64,000 bases of DNA from an uncultured Treponema sp. (GTDB lineage Bacteria; Spirochaetota; Spirochaetia; Treponematales; Treponemataceae): contig CAMJNC010000001.1 in assembly GCA_946407195.1 (NCBI GenBank), forward strand, positions 1 through 64,000, read 5' to 3'. Positions 32,091 through 41,074 of this stretch are shown one piece after another. The notes below the pieces were generated by a model. It was not told the origin of the DNA. It was given only the letters and a program-made list of their open reading frames with translations, and searched no databases. How positions within the stretch are numbered: position 1 is the first letter of the stretch; each line of letters starts with the position of its first letter. The position numbers and the translations under genes were made by a program.

Positions 32091-32996
32091 TCAGTTTCCT
32101 TCTTTTTCCCGCTTCAGTAATTGCTCTATGTATTGTTTTTCCTGCCAATCAAAAGCTTCTTCTGTAAATTTTGGATTAGCCTTATACCAGCTAAAGTTTT
32201 CAAAAAGCTCTTTTAAATCCTGGCTTTTAAAAACATATCCGTGTCTTGCATAAATTAAATTTCTTAAATATCTAAGCTGATTCTTTGGTAAATTCCAATA
32301 TGACGGAAAATCATCTCCGGCTTTAACAAACATAAGCGGAAACTCTTTTACTACCTTTTCATCTACCAGCCAGAACATCTCTTCTTCAGCTCTTTTACAT
32401 CCGTGAAGCTCTCCATTCACACCATTTTTTACAAGCGCATAAGAATACTTTTCGCTATTAAGCCAGAGGGCAACATTTTTTCTTTCAAAAAAAACAGTAT
32501 CCAGATTTACTGAATATTCAATACCATCAATTATTATTTTATCACCCTGAATCTGAATATTTTTCATATCCTTTGCAAAATCAAAAATGACATTTAAAAC
32601 ATAATTTGTATATTCAGAATATCCGTAACCGCGTTCATTTAATGTGTTAGAAATTTTCTTATAAGAATTTCCCTTATCGTCTATACAAAAAACACCGTTC
32701 GAATTTGTAACAAATCTAAAATCCTTAAATTCCTCTTTCGTAATTGCATAACCGTCATGAAAACCCTTATCGCTATAACATTTGTTTTTTCCTAAAAACA
32801 AAACGTCATGATGCATATTATGCCCGGATTGAATTGCCTCATATAAAAGCTTTGTTTTGTTAATCTGATTATCAGCCTCAACAGGAATATAAGTTCCAAT
32901 ATATCTGGAATCCACATTCGGTAAATCATAATCACCTGCAAAAACAAATCCAGAAAAGATCAGAATAACTAGAAATGACAAAATAACTTTTTTCAT
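32091..32996 (-). CDS. Secreted YARHG-domain protein
   Basis: Signal peptide MKKVILSFLVILIFSGFVFA; LRYLRNLIYARHGYVFKSQDLKELFENFSWYKANPKFTEEAF. Confidence 0.75.
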   Translation of the reverse strand: MKKVILSFLVILIFSGFVFAGDYDLPNVDSRYIGTYIPVEADNQINKTKLLYEAIQSGHNMHHDVLFLGKNKCYSDKGFHDGYAITKEEFKDFRFVTNSNGVFCIDDKGNSYKKISNTLNERGYGYSEYTNYVLNVIFDFAKDMKNIQIQGDKIIIDGIEYSVNLDTVFFERKNVALWLNSEKYSYALVKNGVNGELHGCKRAEEEMFWLVDEKVVKEFPLMFVKAGDDFPSYWNLPKNQLRYLRNLIYARHGYVFKSQDLKELFENFSWYKANPKFTEEAFDWQEKQYIEQLLKREKEGN

Positions 32997-33048
32997 TTAT
33001 GTACCTCTCTGACTTTTTTACATAATTATTGCATATTTAAAAAGTTTT

Positions 33049-33126
33049 TTAAATACTTGCCTTAGCTCCAAGCAAATCATTTTGCATTACAACAGCAGGT
33101 CGAATTTTTGAGGGAAGGCTTCCTAC
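33049..33126 (-). pseudogene. MazF/PemK-like toxin fragment
   Basis: Translates to VGSLPSKIRPAVVMQNDLLGAKASI*, matching the MazF-type KxRPavVvQND motif; no full ORF. Confidence 0.55.
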
Positions 33127-33128
33127 GG

Positions 33129-33227
33129 AAAAACCGGATAAGGGACTCCCTGACAATCTATGAACATAAAAAAACCTCTTGCGTTAGAATAACGGCAAAA
33201 GGGCTTTTTTTCAATCTGTTAGAATCG
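33129..33227. repeat. Direct repeat copy B (truncated pyrKD 5' end)
   Basis: Near-identical to copy A; encodes MFIDCQGVPYPVFP* versus MFTDCQGVPYPVFAKG in pyrKD. Confidence 0.9.
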
Positions 33228-33237
33228 AAGCAGATTT

Positions 33238-33693
33238 TTAAAGAGCATATTTTTCCAGTTCACAAATTACAGGCTCAATATAAGATTTCATTTTTTGAGG
33301 ATTATCCAGTAAATAAGGAATTGTAAAAGGTGGAATCCTTTTGTATTCAGAATATTTTTGAGTATAAATCTCTAACCATGAAAAATTTTTATGCGTAACA
33401 ATTTTTTCTATTGCCAATATACAATCTTCATTCTTCTTCATTTTTATGGAACTAGGATCATAATATTCATACGGCAGCATACTACGTAAAGTGTTAGCAA
33501 TCCAGCTAATCCATTCTTTTTTAATGGTCACACAAGTATTCCTTACATAACCACCGCAAAGAACCACTTCGTTCTCGTTTTTATCCTTTACACAATAATC
33601 AAACTTATCCAGCAGCACTTTTTTGTAATAATTGCGTCTTAGCTTTTTAAGTATCATAGAATTATTGTATTTATAATAGAAGAGATTTATCAA
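33238..33693 (-). CDS. Hypothetical protein
   Basis: 151-aa ORF on the same strand as neighbours. Confidence 0.5.
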   Translation of the reverse strand: MINLFYYKYNNSMILKKLRRNYYKKVLLDKFDYCVKDKNENEVVLCGGYVRNTCVTIKKEWISWIANTLRSMLPYEYYDPSSIKMKKNEDCILAIEKIVTHKNFSWLEIYTQKYSEYKRIPPFTIPYLLDNPQKMKSYIEPVICELEKYAL

Positions 33694-33721
33694 GTTTGAA
33701 CAAACTCAAAAAGAAGTTTTT

Positions 33722-33767
33722 ATGACATATGTCATACCTGTAAAATTAAATTTATGACACATGTCAT
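33722..33767. promoter_or_regulatory. Pair of 14-bp operator-like palindromes
   Basis: atgacatatgtcat 33722-33735 and atgacacatgtcat 33754-33767. Confidence 0.5.
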
Positions 33768-33784
33768 TTTTTGTTGGGCGCATT

Positions 33785-34012
33785 TTATTCAAAGGTAATT
33801 ACCATATGAGAACCGGCAGTTTTTTCAGTAACTTTCTGGATAATTTCTTTTTTGTCATCTTCTGTTAATGGTACATTTTCCGGGATAAGCCAGTTGGTCA
33901 TTGAACTCTTATAGCAGACAAATCCACCAATTATCATTTCTCCTGAGATTCTTACTGTACGGTCATCTATGGCTACGTCGATATATGTGTTTGTTCCTGT
34001 TATTTTTATCAT
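33785..34012 (-). CDS. Small putative immunity protein (Imm74-like)
   Basis: MIKITGTNTYIDVAIDDRTVRISGEMIIGGFVCYKSSMTNW...TEDDKKEIIQKVTEKT; resembles Imm74 from memory. Confidence 0.5.
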   Translation of the reverse strand: MIKITGTNTYIDVAIDDRTVRISGEMIIGGFVCYKSSMTNWLIPENVPLTEDDKKEIIQKVTEKTAGSHMVITFE

Positions 34013-34041
34013 ATTTTTTAATCCTTATTTATGAAATGATA

Positions 34042-34650
34042 TTATTCTACTGGTACTTCCTCAAAAGCTATACCTGTAAGACCAGCTTCTTCTATAGCTT
34101 GTTTGGCGGTTTCAGTACAGAGTAAATATGTTTTCTTTTCTTCTAATAAAAAGATATTATTATTGAAATCTTGAGAATAAACTTTGTTAGATGATAAAAC
34201 AAGATTATTTATAGAACGAATAAATTGTTTTTTTAAGCTTTCAATGTATATATATTCACAATCCGACTTTTCTTCATTCAACAATTCATAACTTGGAAAA
34301 ATCATTGTATAAAATAAATCCCAAATTATTCCTGTTTTATTATCAGTTGATTCCGAAAAGGATTTTAAATTTTTACCTTTATAATAGAATTGACTTTCGA
34401 ATGCTTCATAATCTTTATTTACTTGAGCAATAACTTTCAAAAATGATTTTGAAACCAATATGTTTTTCGCAAAAACAAAATCATTTGGTTTTATTTTATT
34501 TTCAACATAATATGGAATTGGTAATTCATGTTTTGCTTTATACTCTCCAGCAAATAAATTCTCATCTTTCCATATATTATTTTCGAAAATGTACGCCCTT
34601 GCATATTTTTGAGGATTTTCAGCATTATAATTTATTAAGTAGAATTTCAT
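34042..34650 (-). CDS. Putative immunity protein (Imm11/DUF1629-like)
   Basis: Immediately downstream of a toxin-like ORF; C-terminus LCTETAKQAIEEAGLTGIAFEEVPVE resembles Imm11/DUF1629 ends. Confidence 0.5.
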   Translation of the reverse strand: MKFYLINYNAENPQKYARAYIFENNIWKDENLFAGEYKAKHELPIPYYVENKIKPNDFVFAKNILVSKSFLKVIAQVNKDYEAFESQFYYKGKNLKSFSESTDNKTGIIWDLFYTMIFPSYELLNEEKSDCEYIYIESLKKQFIRSINNLVLSSNKVYSQDFNNNIFLLEEKKTYLLCTETAKQAIEEAGLTGIAFEEVPVE

Positions 34651-34663
34651 TCTTTACCCCTCC

Positions 34664-36253
34664 CTAATCAATCACAAATATTTTTTGATTTGAATACAAA
34701 GAATTAACTCCTTGATTATTCATTTTTTTCATTTTTTCAATTATTTTTCTTACCTCTGTATTTACAATTTTATTATATTCAACTTCATCAGTAACATTCT
34801 TTAATACATCTACTAATCCATTAAGTTCCATTCGCAAATCATTTTCATATTTAAGTTGGTGCCCACCATTATGACCAACAATTAACGAAAGATTTTCATC
34901 TGTTTTAAGTAAATCTATATCCATTGGAGGTGATTTTAAAAATGAATAATCTCCCTTTTTTATAAAACTCTGCTCAATCCAGTGATGGTCTTGCATTGTC
35001 TTTGATTTTCCATATTTTTCATACAACTCTTCAATTGATTCTATAATAGCATCTTTTTCTGTATCTGTCTTCTTTGCAAAGCCAGCTTTAAAGCGAGCTT
35101 CATACTTTGAAGGTATTTTGTTTGTTACACGTGTTGGAGTTGGACTATTTAATATTGCTGGAAGATCATTTATATTTTCCGTTTCCCGAACAATTCTGTT
35201 TATATGTTTTTTCTTTTTTACATTTTTTAATGAATCTATTACATCTTCGTATTTATCCGATTCAAGAATTTTTATAATATTGTCATCATTTAAATAATTT
35301 ACATACTTCTTTGGAACACTTGTAATTCGGTCCACTTTTTCAACTGGTAGTGTTGAAATTATTTTTTGTGCCGAATCCTTATTAAGTGTTTCCAGATATT
35401 GCCTTGCGGCTTCACTAATTTCGTTTTTATTAACTGATGATGTTTTACCTATCGATTCTATTATTTCATCCCATTTTCCACTCTTAATTAAAGTTTCGTT
35501 TGGTTTTACATAAATAGTTCCTGCTTTTCTTTCGAATATTACTGTTTCAGCCAGGGTGTCTGGATCAATTGTTGTAATCTTCGTTACATTTGGATTCTGC
35601 ATAAGTCGTGGTAGTTCTATATTTTCCCAGATATTTCCATCTCTAAGTTTCTGTCCAACAATTGCCCTTACATCTCCACTTACCTGCTTTGCATATGCAG
35701 CTGATGCATCTTCCCATGCCTTGATTGAGTCAGGTACATCGAAATCCCATTTTGGCATTTCGATATTTTTTATCTTTATCTGAGTCTCTAATGTTGTACC
35801 GCCACATTTACTTGCAATCTCTGCTGCAACTTCGTCTCCAGATACAAGAAGTTTTTGGGTTGACGGATCTACCTTTGCACATCCAGACCAGAAGAACGCT
35901 GTTCCAGGTTCTGTTTTCAATGCATTTGTAATTTCACCTGTAATCTTACCGTCAATAAATTTGATAGATTTTGTTGCTCCTTTTTTAGTAAGTTCAACAG
36001 TCTTTCCAGCCTTTCTTACTAGGTCATCAGTCTCATCTGTGCTTAGTCTGAATTTACGGCCTTGAGCAAAGTATTTCATTACGTCATCGCCAATACCCAG
36101 TTTTCTGGCTATTTTTACACACTCCACAAAATCCAGAACAACAAAGGCTCCGCTTAATATTGCCATTGCGTAATTTCGTTCTATTGCCGACAAATCTGCA
36201 TTATCAATTATCTTCTGGGCATCAGCACTTATTGGATACTGGCTGTATGCCAT
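34664..36253 (-). CDS. Polymorphic-toxin-like protein, two putative toxin modules, HNH/AHH-like C-terminus
   Basis: Middle module GTAFFWSGCAK...GGTTLE...MPKWDFD...SGDVRAIVGQKLRDGNIWENIELPRLMQNPNVTKITTIDP; C-terminal QDHHWIEQSFIKKG...LSLIVGHNGGHQLKYENDL. Confidence 0.6.
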   Translation of the reverse strand: MAYSQYPISADAQKIIDNADLSAIERNYAMAILSGAFVVLDFVECVKIARKLGIGDDVMKYFAQGRKFRLSTDETDDLVRKAGKTVELTKKGATKSIKFIDGKITGEITNALKTEPGTAFFWSGCAKVDPSTQKLLVSGDEVAAEIASKCGGTTLETQIKIKNIEMPKWDFDVPDSIKAWEDASAAYAKQVSGDVRAIVGQKLRDGNIWENIELPRLMQNPNVTKITTIDPDTLAETVIFERKAGTIYVKPNETLIKSGKWDEIIESIGKTSSVNKNEISEAARQYLETLNKDSAQKIISTLPVEKVDRITSVPKKYVNYLNDDNIIKILESDKYEDVIDSLKNVKKKKHINRIVRETENINDLPAILNSPTPTRVTNKIPSKYEARFKAGFAKKTDTEKDAIIESIEELYEKYGKSKTMQDHHWIEQSFIKKGDYSFLKSPPMDIDLLKTDENLSLIVGHNGGHQLKYENDLRMELNGLVDVLKNVTDEVEYNKIVNTEVRKIIEKMKKMNNQGVNSLYSNQKIFVID

Positions 36254-36314
36254 GTCTTTTTGTGCTTTTGCATCGCGTATATCGTATGGAATAAGAATAA
36301 AAGTTCTTTTAAAT

Positions 36315-36425
36315 ATAAAATTTTATATGGACGCATTTTTGCTGTCGCAAAAAACAGGCTTTCCGCGGTTCCGCGCTAACCGCGCTCCATACTTTGCTGC
36401 GCAAAGTACGCCTGCGGCGCCGCTA
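36315..36425. repeat. Cluster of short palindromes/hairpins, locally GC-rich
   Basis: tataaaattttata; tttttgc-tgt-cgcaaaaa; cgcggtt...aaccgcg; tactttgctgcgcaaagta; ggcgcc. Confidence 0.65.
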
Positions 36426-36479
36426 CAATTCTTTGTGTACTTCGCTTCATGTTAAAGAACTTTGTTTGGAGAAATATAA

Positions 36480-36878
36480 TCAGCAGTATTTCTTTAAGTC
36501 TTCTATAAGTGGACGAACGTATTCCCAGCCGGTTTCTTCAGGCTTCTGTCCTAATGGAATTGTAACTGGACCGAACCGATCTGAATCTACATGTGTTACC
36601 ATTTTTCTTCTGTTATAAAGCTCAAGACAAAACCCCTCTGCACTTCTTTCATCTCCAAGACTGTCAATCTCTATCTGATCCCAACTGGTAGTAACAATAA
36701 ATGATTTTAGCAAATTTATACAGTCACCTTGTTCAAGAACTTTTATTAATTCAGGGAGACTTCTTTTGTCAAATTGAATTGACCGATCTGAAAAATCTTC
36801 ACTAGTATAAAGTCTTTTGTGACAATTTATTTTAATATCTTTTTCTTTTAGCTCTATTTCATAATAAAAATCTTTCAT
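36480..36878 (-). CDS. Putative immunity protein of the orphan toxin module
   Basis: 132 aa; 4-nt overlap with the end of the upstream toxin-module ORF. Confidence 0.45.
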   Translation of the reverse strand: MKDFYYEIELKEKDIKINCHKRLYTSEDFSDRSIQFDKRSLPELIKVLEQGDCINLLKSFIVTTSWDQIEIDSLGDERSAEGFCLELYNRRKMVTHVDSDRFGPVTIPLGQKPEETGWEYVRPLIEDLKKYC

Positions 36879-37912
36879 TTCTTTTCTCCTGTTAAAATCT
36901 TTGTTTCATATATAGTAAAACCTTCTTTTTGTAATCTGTCATTATCCCAGTCACTACCAAATCGCTTTATTATATATTCACGTACTCCCACATCTCCATC
37001 AATCGTTGTTGTATGATAATTTCCTGTAAATAAAGGATTTGTTCCATAAAGACTTTGAATAATTGATCTAAAATCTTTTATAGGTTTTTCCAATGAATTT
37101 ACTGCATCATCTCCAAATGTATTTTCATATATCTTGAAAATTTCATCAAGTCTTGTTTCATTCAATACATTGTCTTCAAACAGATTGAGGTCTTGGATAC
37201 CTTTTATATTATCAGAAAACTTTTCATCAACAAGAAGTTTTTTCCTTACATCATTTTTAAGAGAATCAAATGTTACCCGTTCAACTTTTACATTCTTTGG
37301 AGGAATTATAAAAGTTGCATATAAGTCTATATCGTTAAATGTTTCAAACCCTAGTTTTTTCTGTATATCTTTATTTGAAAGTCCTCTTAATTCTTCATAA
37401 TCACAGACAAAACAGTATTCTTTTTGTGCTTGTGCAATTGTTCCATAGTTTTCCGAACTACCAGTACTTATCTTTACAAGAATTTCCGGTGGCTTTTCCT
37501 CTGAGGCTATTTTTGCAAGGATTTCTTCTGGTGCCACAGGCTTTTTATTTATATTTTCATGCAGTTTCTTTTCTGCATTTAAAATAAGTTCTTTGCTTTG
37601 TATTTGTTTTTTTTCAGTTTCTGTTTGCACCACTGAATCAATTCCAGGAAGTTTTTCAGTACTAATCATCTCCTGCAAAGCAACTTTTTCGCTCTGAAGT
37701 ACTGACATCTGTGCAACATTTTCCATTGCTTGAATGGCACTCTTGTTTAAGACAACAGTAACTTCATTCGTAGATGTCGTTACTACAGGAACAGTTGTGG
37801 CGGATTTTGTAGCAACGCCTAATGTATCTGCCGAGCCTGATAATGCAGTTTGTGTTAGAGATTTTATCGATGGTATTACATTTTTGTACCTGAATACTTT
37901 GATATTTAATAC
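36875..37912 (-). pseudogene. 5'-truncated effector: orphan linker plus toxin C-terminal module
   Basis: Frame continues upstream of the ATG as FRYKNVIPSIKSLTQTALSGSADTLGVATKSATTVPVVTTSTNEVTVVLNKSAIQAMENVAQMSVLQSEKVALQEM, homologous to the linker of 38882-41074; stop at 37913-37915. Confidence 0.8.
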
Positions 37913-38286
37913 TCAATTATCTCATCAAATTTTTCACATTCTGATTTTGGCACCCATTTTGTCCATTCTTCATATCCAGTATGTTTAAAACCTTTTGGTT
38001 CCCATTCAAGACTTAAATCACTAGCACCAACAAATAATTGGATTTCATCTTCTGTTTCTTCATAATAGTAATATGATTCTCCTTCATACCGAACCATAGG
38101 TGTTGATTTATATACCCTACCACATTCTACCCTATCTACAATTTTACTATAGACATTTCCTTTTGCTACAAAACCATCCATTGGTGTTTTACTAATCAAT
38201 TCCAATTGTCCACCGCGCTTAAAGAAACATTTAAATTCAAGATTTTTGTATACTGCATAACAATCACTCATTTCACTACCTTCCAT
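37906..38286 (-). CDS. Putative immunity protein
   Basis: 126 aa; overlaps the end of a toxin-tail-like ORF. Confidence 0.4.
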   Translation of the reverse strand: MEGSEMSDCYAVYKNLEFKCFFKRGGQLELISKTPMDGFVAKGNVYSKIVDRVECGRVYKSTPMVRYEGESYYYYEETEDEIQLFVGASDLSLEWEPKGFKHTGYEEWTKWVPKSECEKFDEIIEY

Positions 38287-38501
38287 ACATATTTATCGTC
38301 TTCAAATACCCGAACAGCAGCAATTGTTTCAGGCACACCTCTTTTTAATTCATTAATAACTGTTCCATCTATTATTTCACATGGCTTAAATGCATTATAT
38401 TCAATGGAACCATATTTATTAGAAGGAGTTTTTGTAATTCCATTTCCTACAAAAGGATCATCTTGCTTAAAAGAGGAAGAAAGTATATACATTATGAACA
38501 T
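38268..38501 (-). pseudogene. Residual toxin C-terminal fragment
   Basis: 77 aa (GSIEYNAFKPCEIIDGTVINELKRGVPETIAAVRVFEDDKYVWKVVK); starts inside the end of the preceding immunity-like ORF and overlaps the next one. Confidence 0.4.
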
Positions 38502-38881
38502 TCTTGTTCATATTGATCAATTTCTTCAAGTGTTGAAAAAATTCTATTATCTAAATAATCACCATCTTCCATTTCTTTACTAAAAAAATCTTTTTCTATT
38601 TTTGTAATAATATCTTCTGGAATTGGTAATAACATAGCAATCATTTGAATTAAGGCATTTTTATCATAAGGTCCAGAATAATAACCAACAAACTTTTCAT
38701 CACATTGATAATAATACCATCCTTTTTCTTTACGTACACAAAAAATTCTATTCGGAAGATTCATATCATTTTGAAAAAATAATTTTATATTATCAAAATT
38801 TATATTACATTCTTTTAAAATAGAATATATAGCATCTTTTACATATTTAGTTTCATCATTAATAATTTTTTCTGAAATCAT
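38492..38881 (-). CDS. Putative immunity protein of the full-length effector
   Basis: 129 aa directly abutting the effector stop; WYYYQCDEKFVGYYSGPYDKNALIQMI is immunity-like. Confidence 0.55.
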   Translation of the reverse strand: MISEKIINDETKYVKDAIYSILKECNINFDNIKLFFQNDMNLPNRIFCVRKEKGWYYYQCDEKFVGYYSGPYDKNALIQMIAMLLPIPEDIITKIEKDFFSKEMEDGDYLDNRIFSTLEEIDQYEQECS

Positions 38882-41074
38882 TTATTTACTCCTAATTGGT
38901 ACATTTCTTTTTACGTTTGTTATTATACCACATTTTATCATTGTATTCAGTGAAAAAACAGTATTCATTTGATTTGCACCTCCTTCCAAATCGTTCCATT
39001 TTTCCGCTTGTCCGCAATAACCATAAATCTCATTATCAACATCTAATTGAAAAATTCTTATAGCATCTTTAATTGAATTCTCTCCAGCAATTTCTGAACG
39101 CTTAGGGAAATTTAAAAAATCATTTTTTAATAAATTAAACTTAGCAATTGAAATATTGTATTTCTCTTTTAGTAATTTCAATCTAGATTTATTATTTAAA
39201 TCTTTATCAGCAAAAACATCAACAATATCTTTATATTTTTTTAAGTCCATTATTCCTGTAGTTACAAAAGATTGTTTTTCTGTTTTTAACAAAGAACGTG
39301 CTGCAGCAGATGGAAAAGTTCCATCTGCATTTCTACCATATCCTAAAGCTACTCCAAAATCTCCACCCATTCGACTTATTTCTATTTTACCATCACCTTT
39401 TGTAAACAGATAGTCCAATCCTTTTATAGATTCAGGCTTATATCCTCCATAAAATGGCCAATCAAGATTAATCTTCATATCACCATCAATATATTCTAAT
39501 TTTAAATAGTCACTTACATTTTCTTTTGTAATATCATAACCAAAAAGTTCATCTGTTATCCACTTACATTTATCACTTTGTACTAGTTGATATTTTATAT
39601 CATTTGATAACATATTAAATAATTCTAACTGGTAATCTTTTGGAGATGCTTCTAAAGCAGAATAAATTTCATTTGGAATAGTTTTACTACAAATTTCATT
39701 TTTGATTGAAAGAATAGCATTGTTTTTATCTATTTCAATTTGTAAATTATCTGCTACCATCTCCTGCAAAGCAACTTTTTCGCTCTGAAGTACTGACATC
39801 TGTGCAACATTTTCCATTGCCTGAACGGCACTCTTGTTTAAAATAATGGAAACCTCATTTGTAGATGCTGTTAATGCAGGTAGTTTTGTGGTTGACTGCG
39901 CTGCTATTCCTAAAGTATCTGCAGTACCTGGTAATCCAGTTTGTGGAAGTGCCTGCACTGTTGGTGTTACGTTTTTCAGAACCTGAACTCTTGCCTGTGC
40001 CAGATTCTTCATTGTCATTTTCTGTAGAAGAACTTCAATGATTCCAACACCTATATTAAGGATTCCTTCCTTTATTTTTTCCCCGCCAACTTGAAGTGCT
40101 CTCTCTGAACGTGCTTTTTGTATAAGTTCAAGGGCTTCAGCTAATTGTACGATTCCCTTAATAATGTTTATTGCAGCATCAATTCCCATTCCAATTGTCA
40201 TTATTGCAACAATTGCAGCTGCTACTTCTGGTGCAATTGTTGCTATTGCTGCAATTGCAATGATTACACCAGTTGCCTTAAAAAGTGCTTCTGTTAATGC
40301 TGCAAAATCAAGATCTACTTTCCAATCTATCAATTGAAGGGCACGTAATATTTTCTGCTGTAAATCCATTGACATTATAGTTTCATCACCAGTTTCAACT
40401 ACCTGTTCAAACTCGATTGTATCTACAATGTTTTCTCCAGCTAATATATCGTGTACTTTTGCTTTTATAATGTAATGACCTTCTTTTACTGCGTTAAAAG
40501 TCCTGTCATATGGATTTGAAAAATTATAATCTAAGAAATCCGCTATATTTTCAACGATGGCTTCAGCTCTGTTATGTTCTGCTGAAAAATTATTATCTAT
40601 ATCTTCAACTTCCCATTCAACATAGTATCTGCCTATTAATCCAGCTAATGTTTCCTTTGCATCGTATAAATCTGGTGTTCCTAACTTATACTCAACTTTT
40701 CGTCCTATCTCAACAGTTCGAATTCCTGTTATTACTTCTTCTGCACTGCGTACTACAAACTGTTCATCTATAAAACCATTAATTTTTCTGCTTTCTGATA
40801 CATTCAAATCAAAAATATTATTTAAGCGATCACATATGTTGGCATATGAAACTAGAGTTTCATCATCCATACCAATGAAAAATTCTTTAGAATCAGCAGC
40901 ACTGTCTAATAAATTTTTATAATTATCACGATTTTCCACATAACGTTCTACAATTTTTTGTCCGGCTAAAGGAAGATATTCTTTGTATTGTTCTGCATCT
41001 GTTATCTTTTTTTTATAGTTTCGGAGAATATTGTGTGCATTATTGATTGCCATTCGTCTTGTTATTTTTGCCAT
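38882..41074 (-). CDS. CIS-associated polymorphic effector (730 aa) with hydrophobic core and toxin-like C-terminus
   Basis: Overlaps the DUF4157-like gene; hydrophobic segment FKATGVIIAIAAIATIAPEVAAAIVAIMTIGMGIDAAINII; linker shared with orphan module; C-terminal WPFYGGYKPES...ISRMGGDFG. Confidence 0.65.
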   Translation of the reverse strand: MAKITRRMAINNAHNILRNYKKKITDAEQYKEYLPLAGQKIVERYVENRDNYKNLLDSAADSKEFFIGMDDETLVSYANICDRLNNIFDLNVSESRKINGFIDEQFVVRSAEEVITGIRTVEIGRKVEYKLGTPDLYDAKETLAGLIGRYYVEWEVEDIDNNFSAEHNRAEAIVENIADFLDYNFSNPYDRTFNAVKEGHYIIKAKVHDILAGENIVDTIEFEQVVETGDETIMSMDLQQKILRALQLIDWKVDLDFAALTEALFKATGVIIAIAAIATIAPEVAAAIVAIMTIGMGIDAAINIIKGIVQLAEALELIQKARSERALQVGGEKIKEGILNIGVGIIEVLLQKMTMKNLAQARVQVLKNVTPTVQALPQTGLPGTADTLGIAAQSTTKLPALTASTNEVSIILNKSAVQAMENVAQMSVLQSEKVALQEMVADNLQIEIDKNNAILSIKNEICSKTIPNEIYSALEASPKDYQLELFNMLSNDIKYQLVQSDKCKWITDELFGYDITKENVSDYLKLEYIDGDMKINLDWPFYGGYKPESIKGLDYLFTKGDGKIEISRMGGDFGVALGYGRNADGTFPSAAARSLLKTEKQSFVTTGIMDLKKYKDIVDVFADKDLNNKSRLKLLKEKYNISIAKFNLLKNDFLNFPKRSEIAGENSIKDAIRIFQLDVDNEIYGYCGQAEKWNDLEGGANQMNTVFSLNTMIKCGIITNVKRNVPIRSK

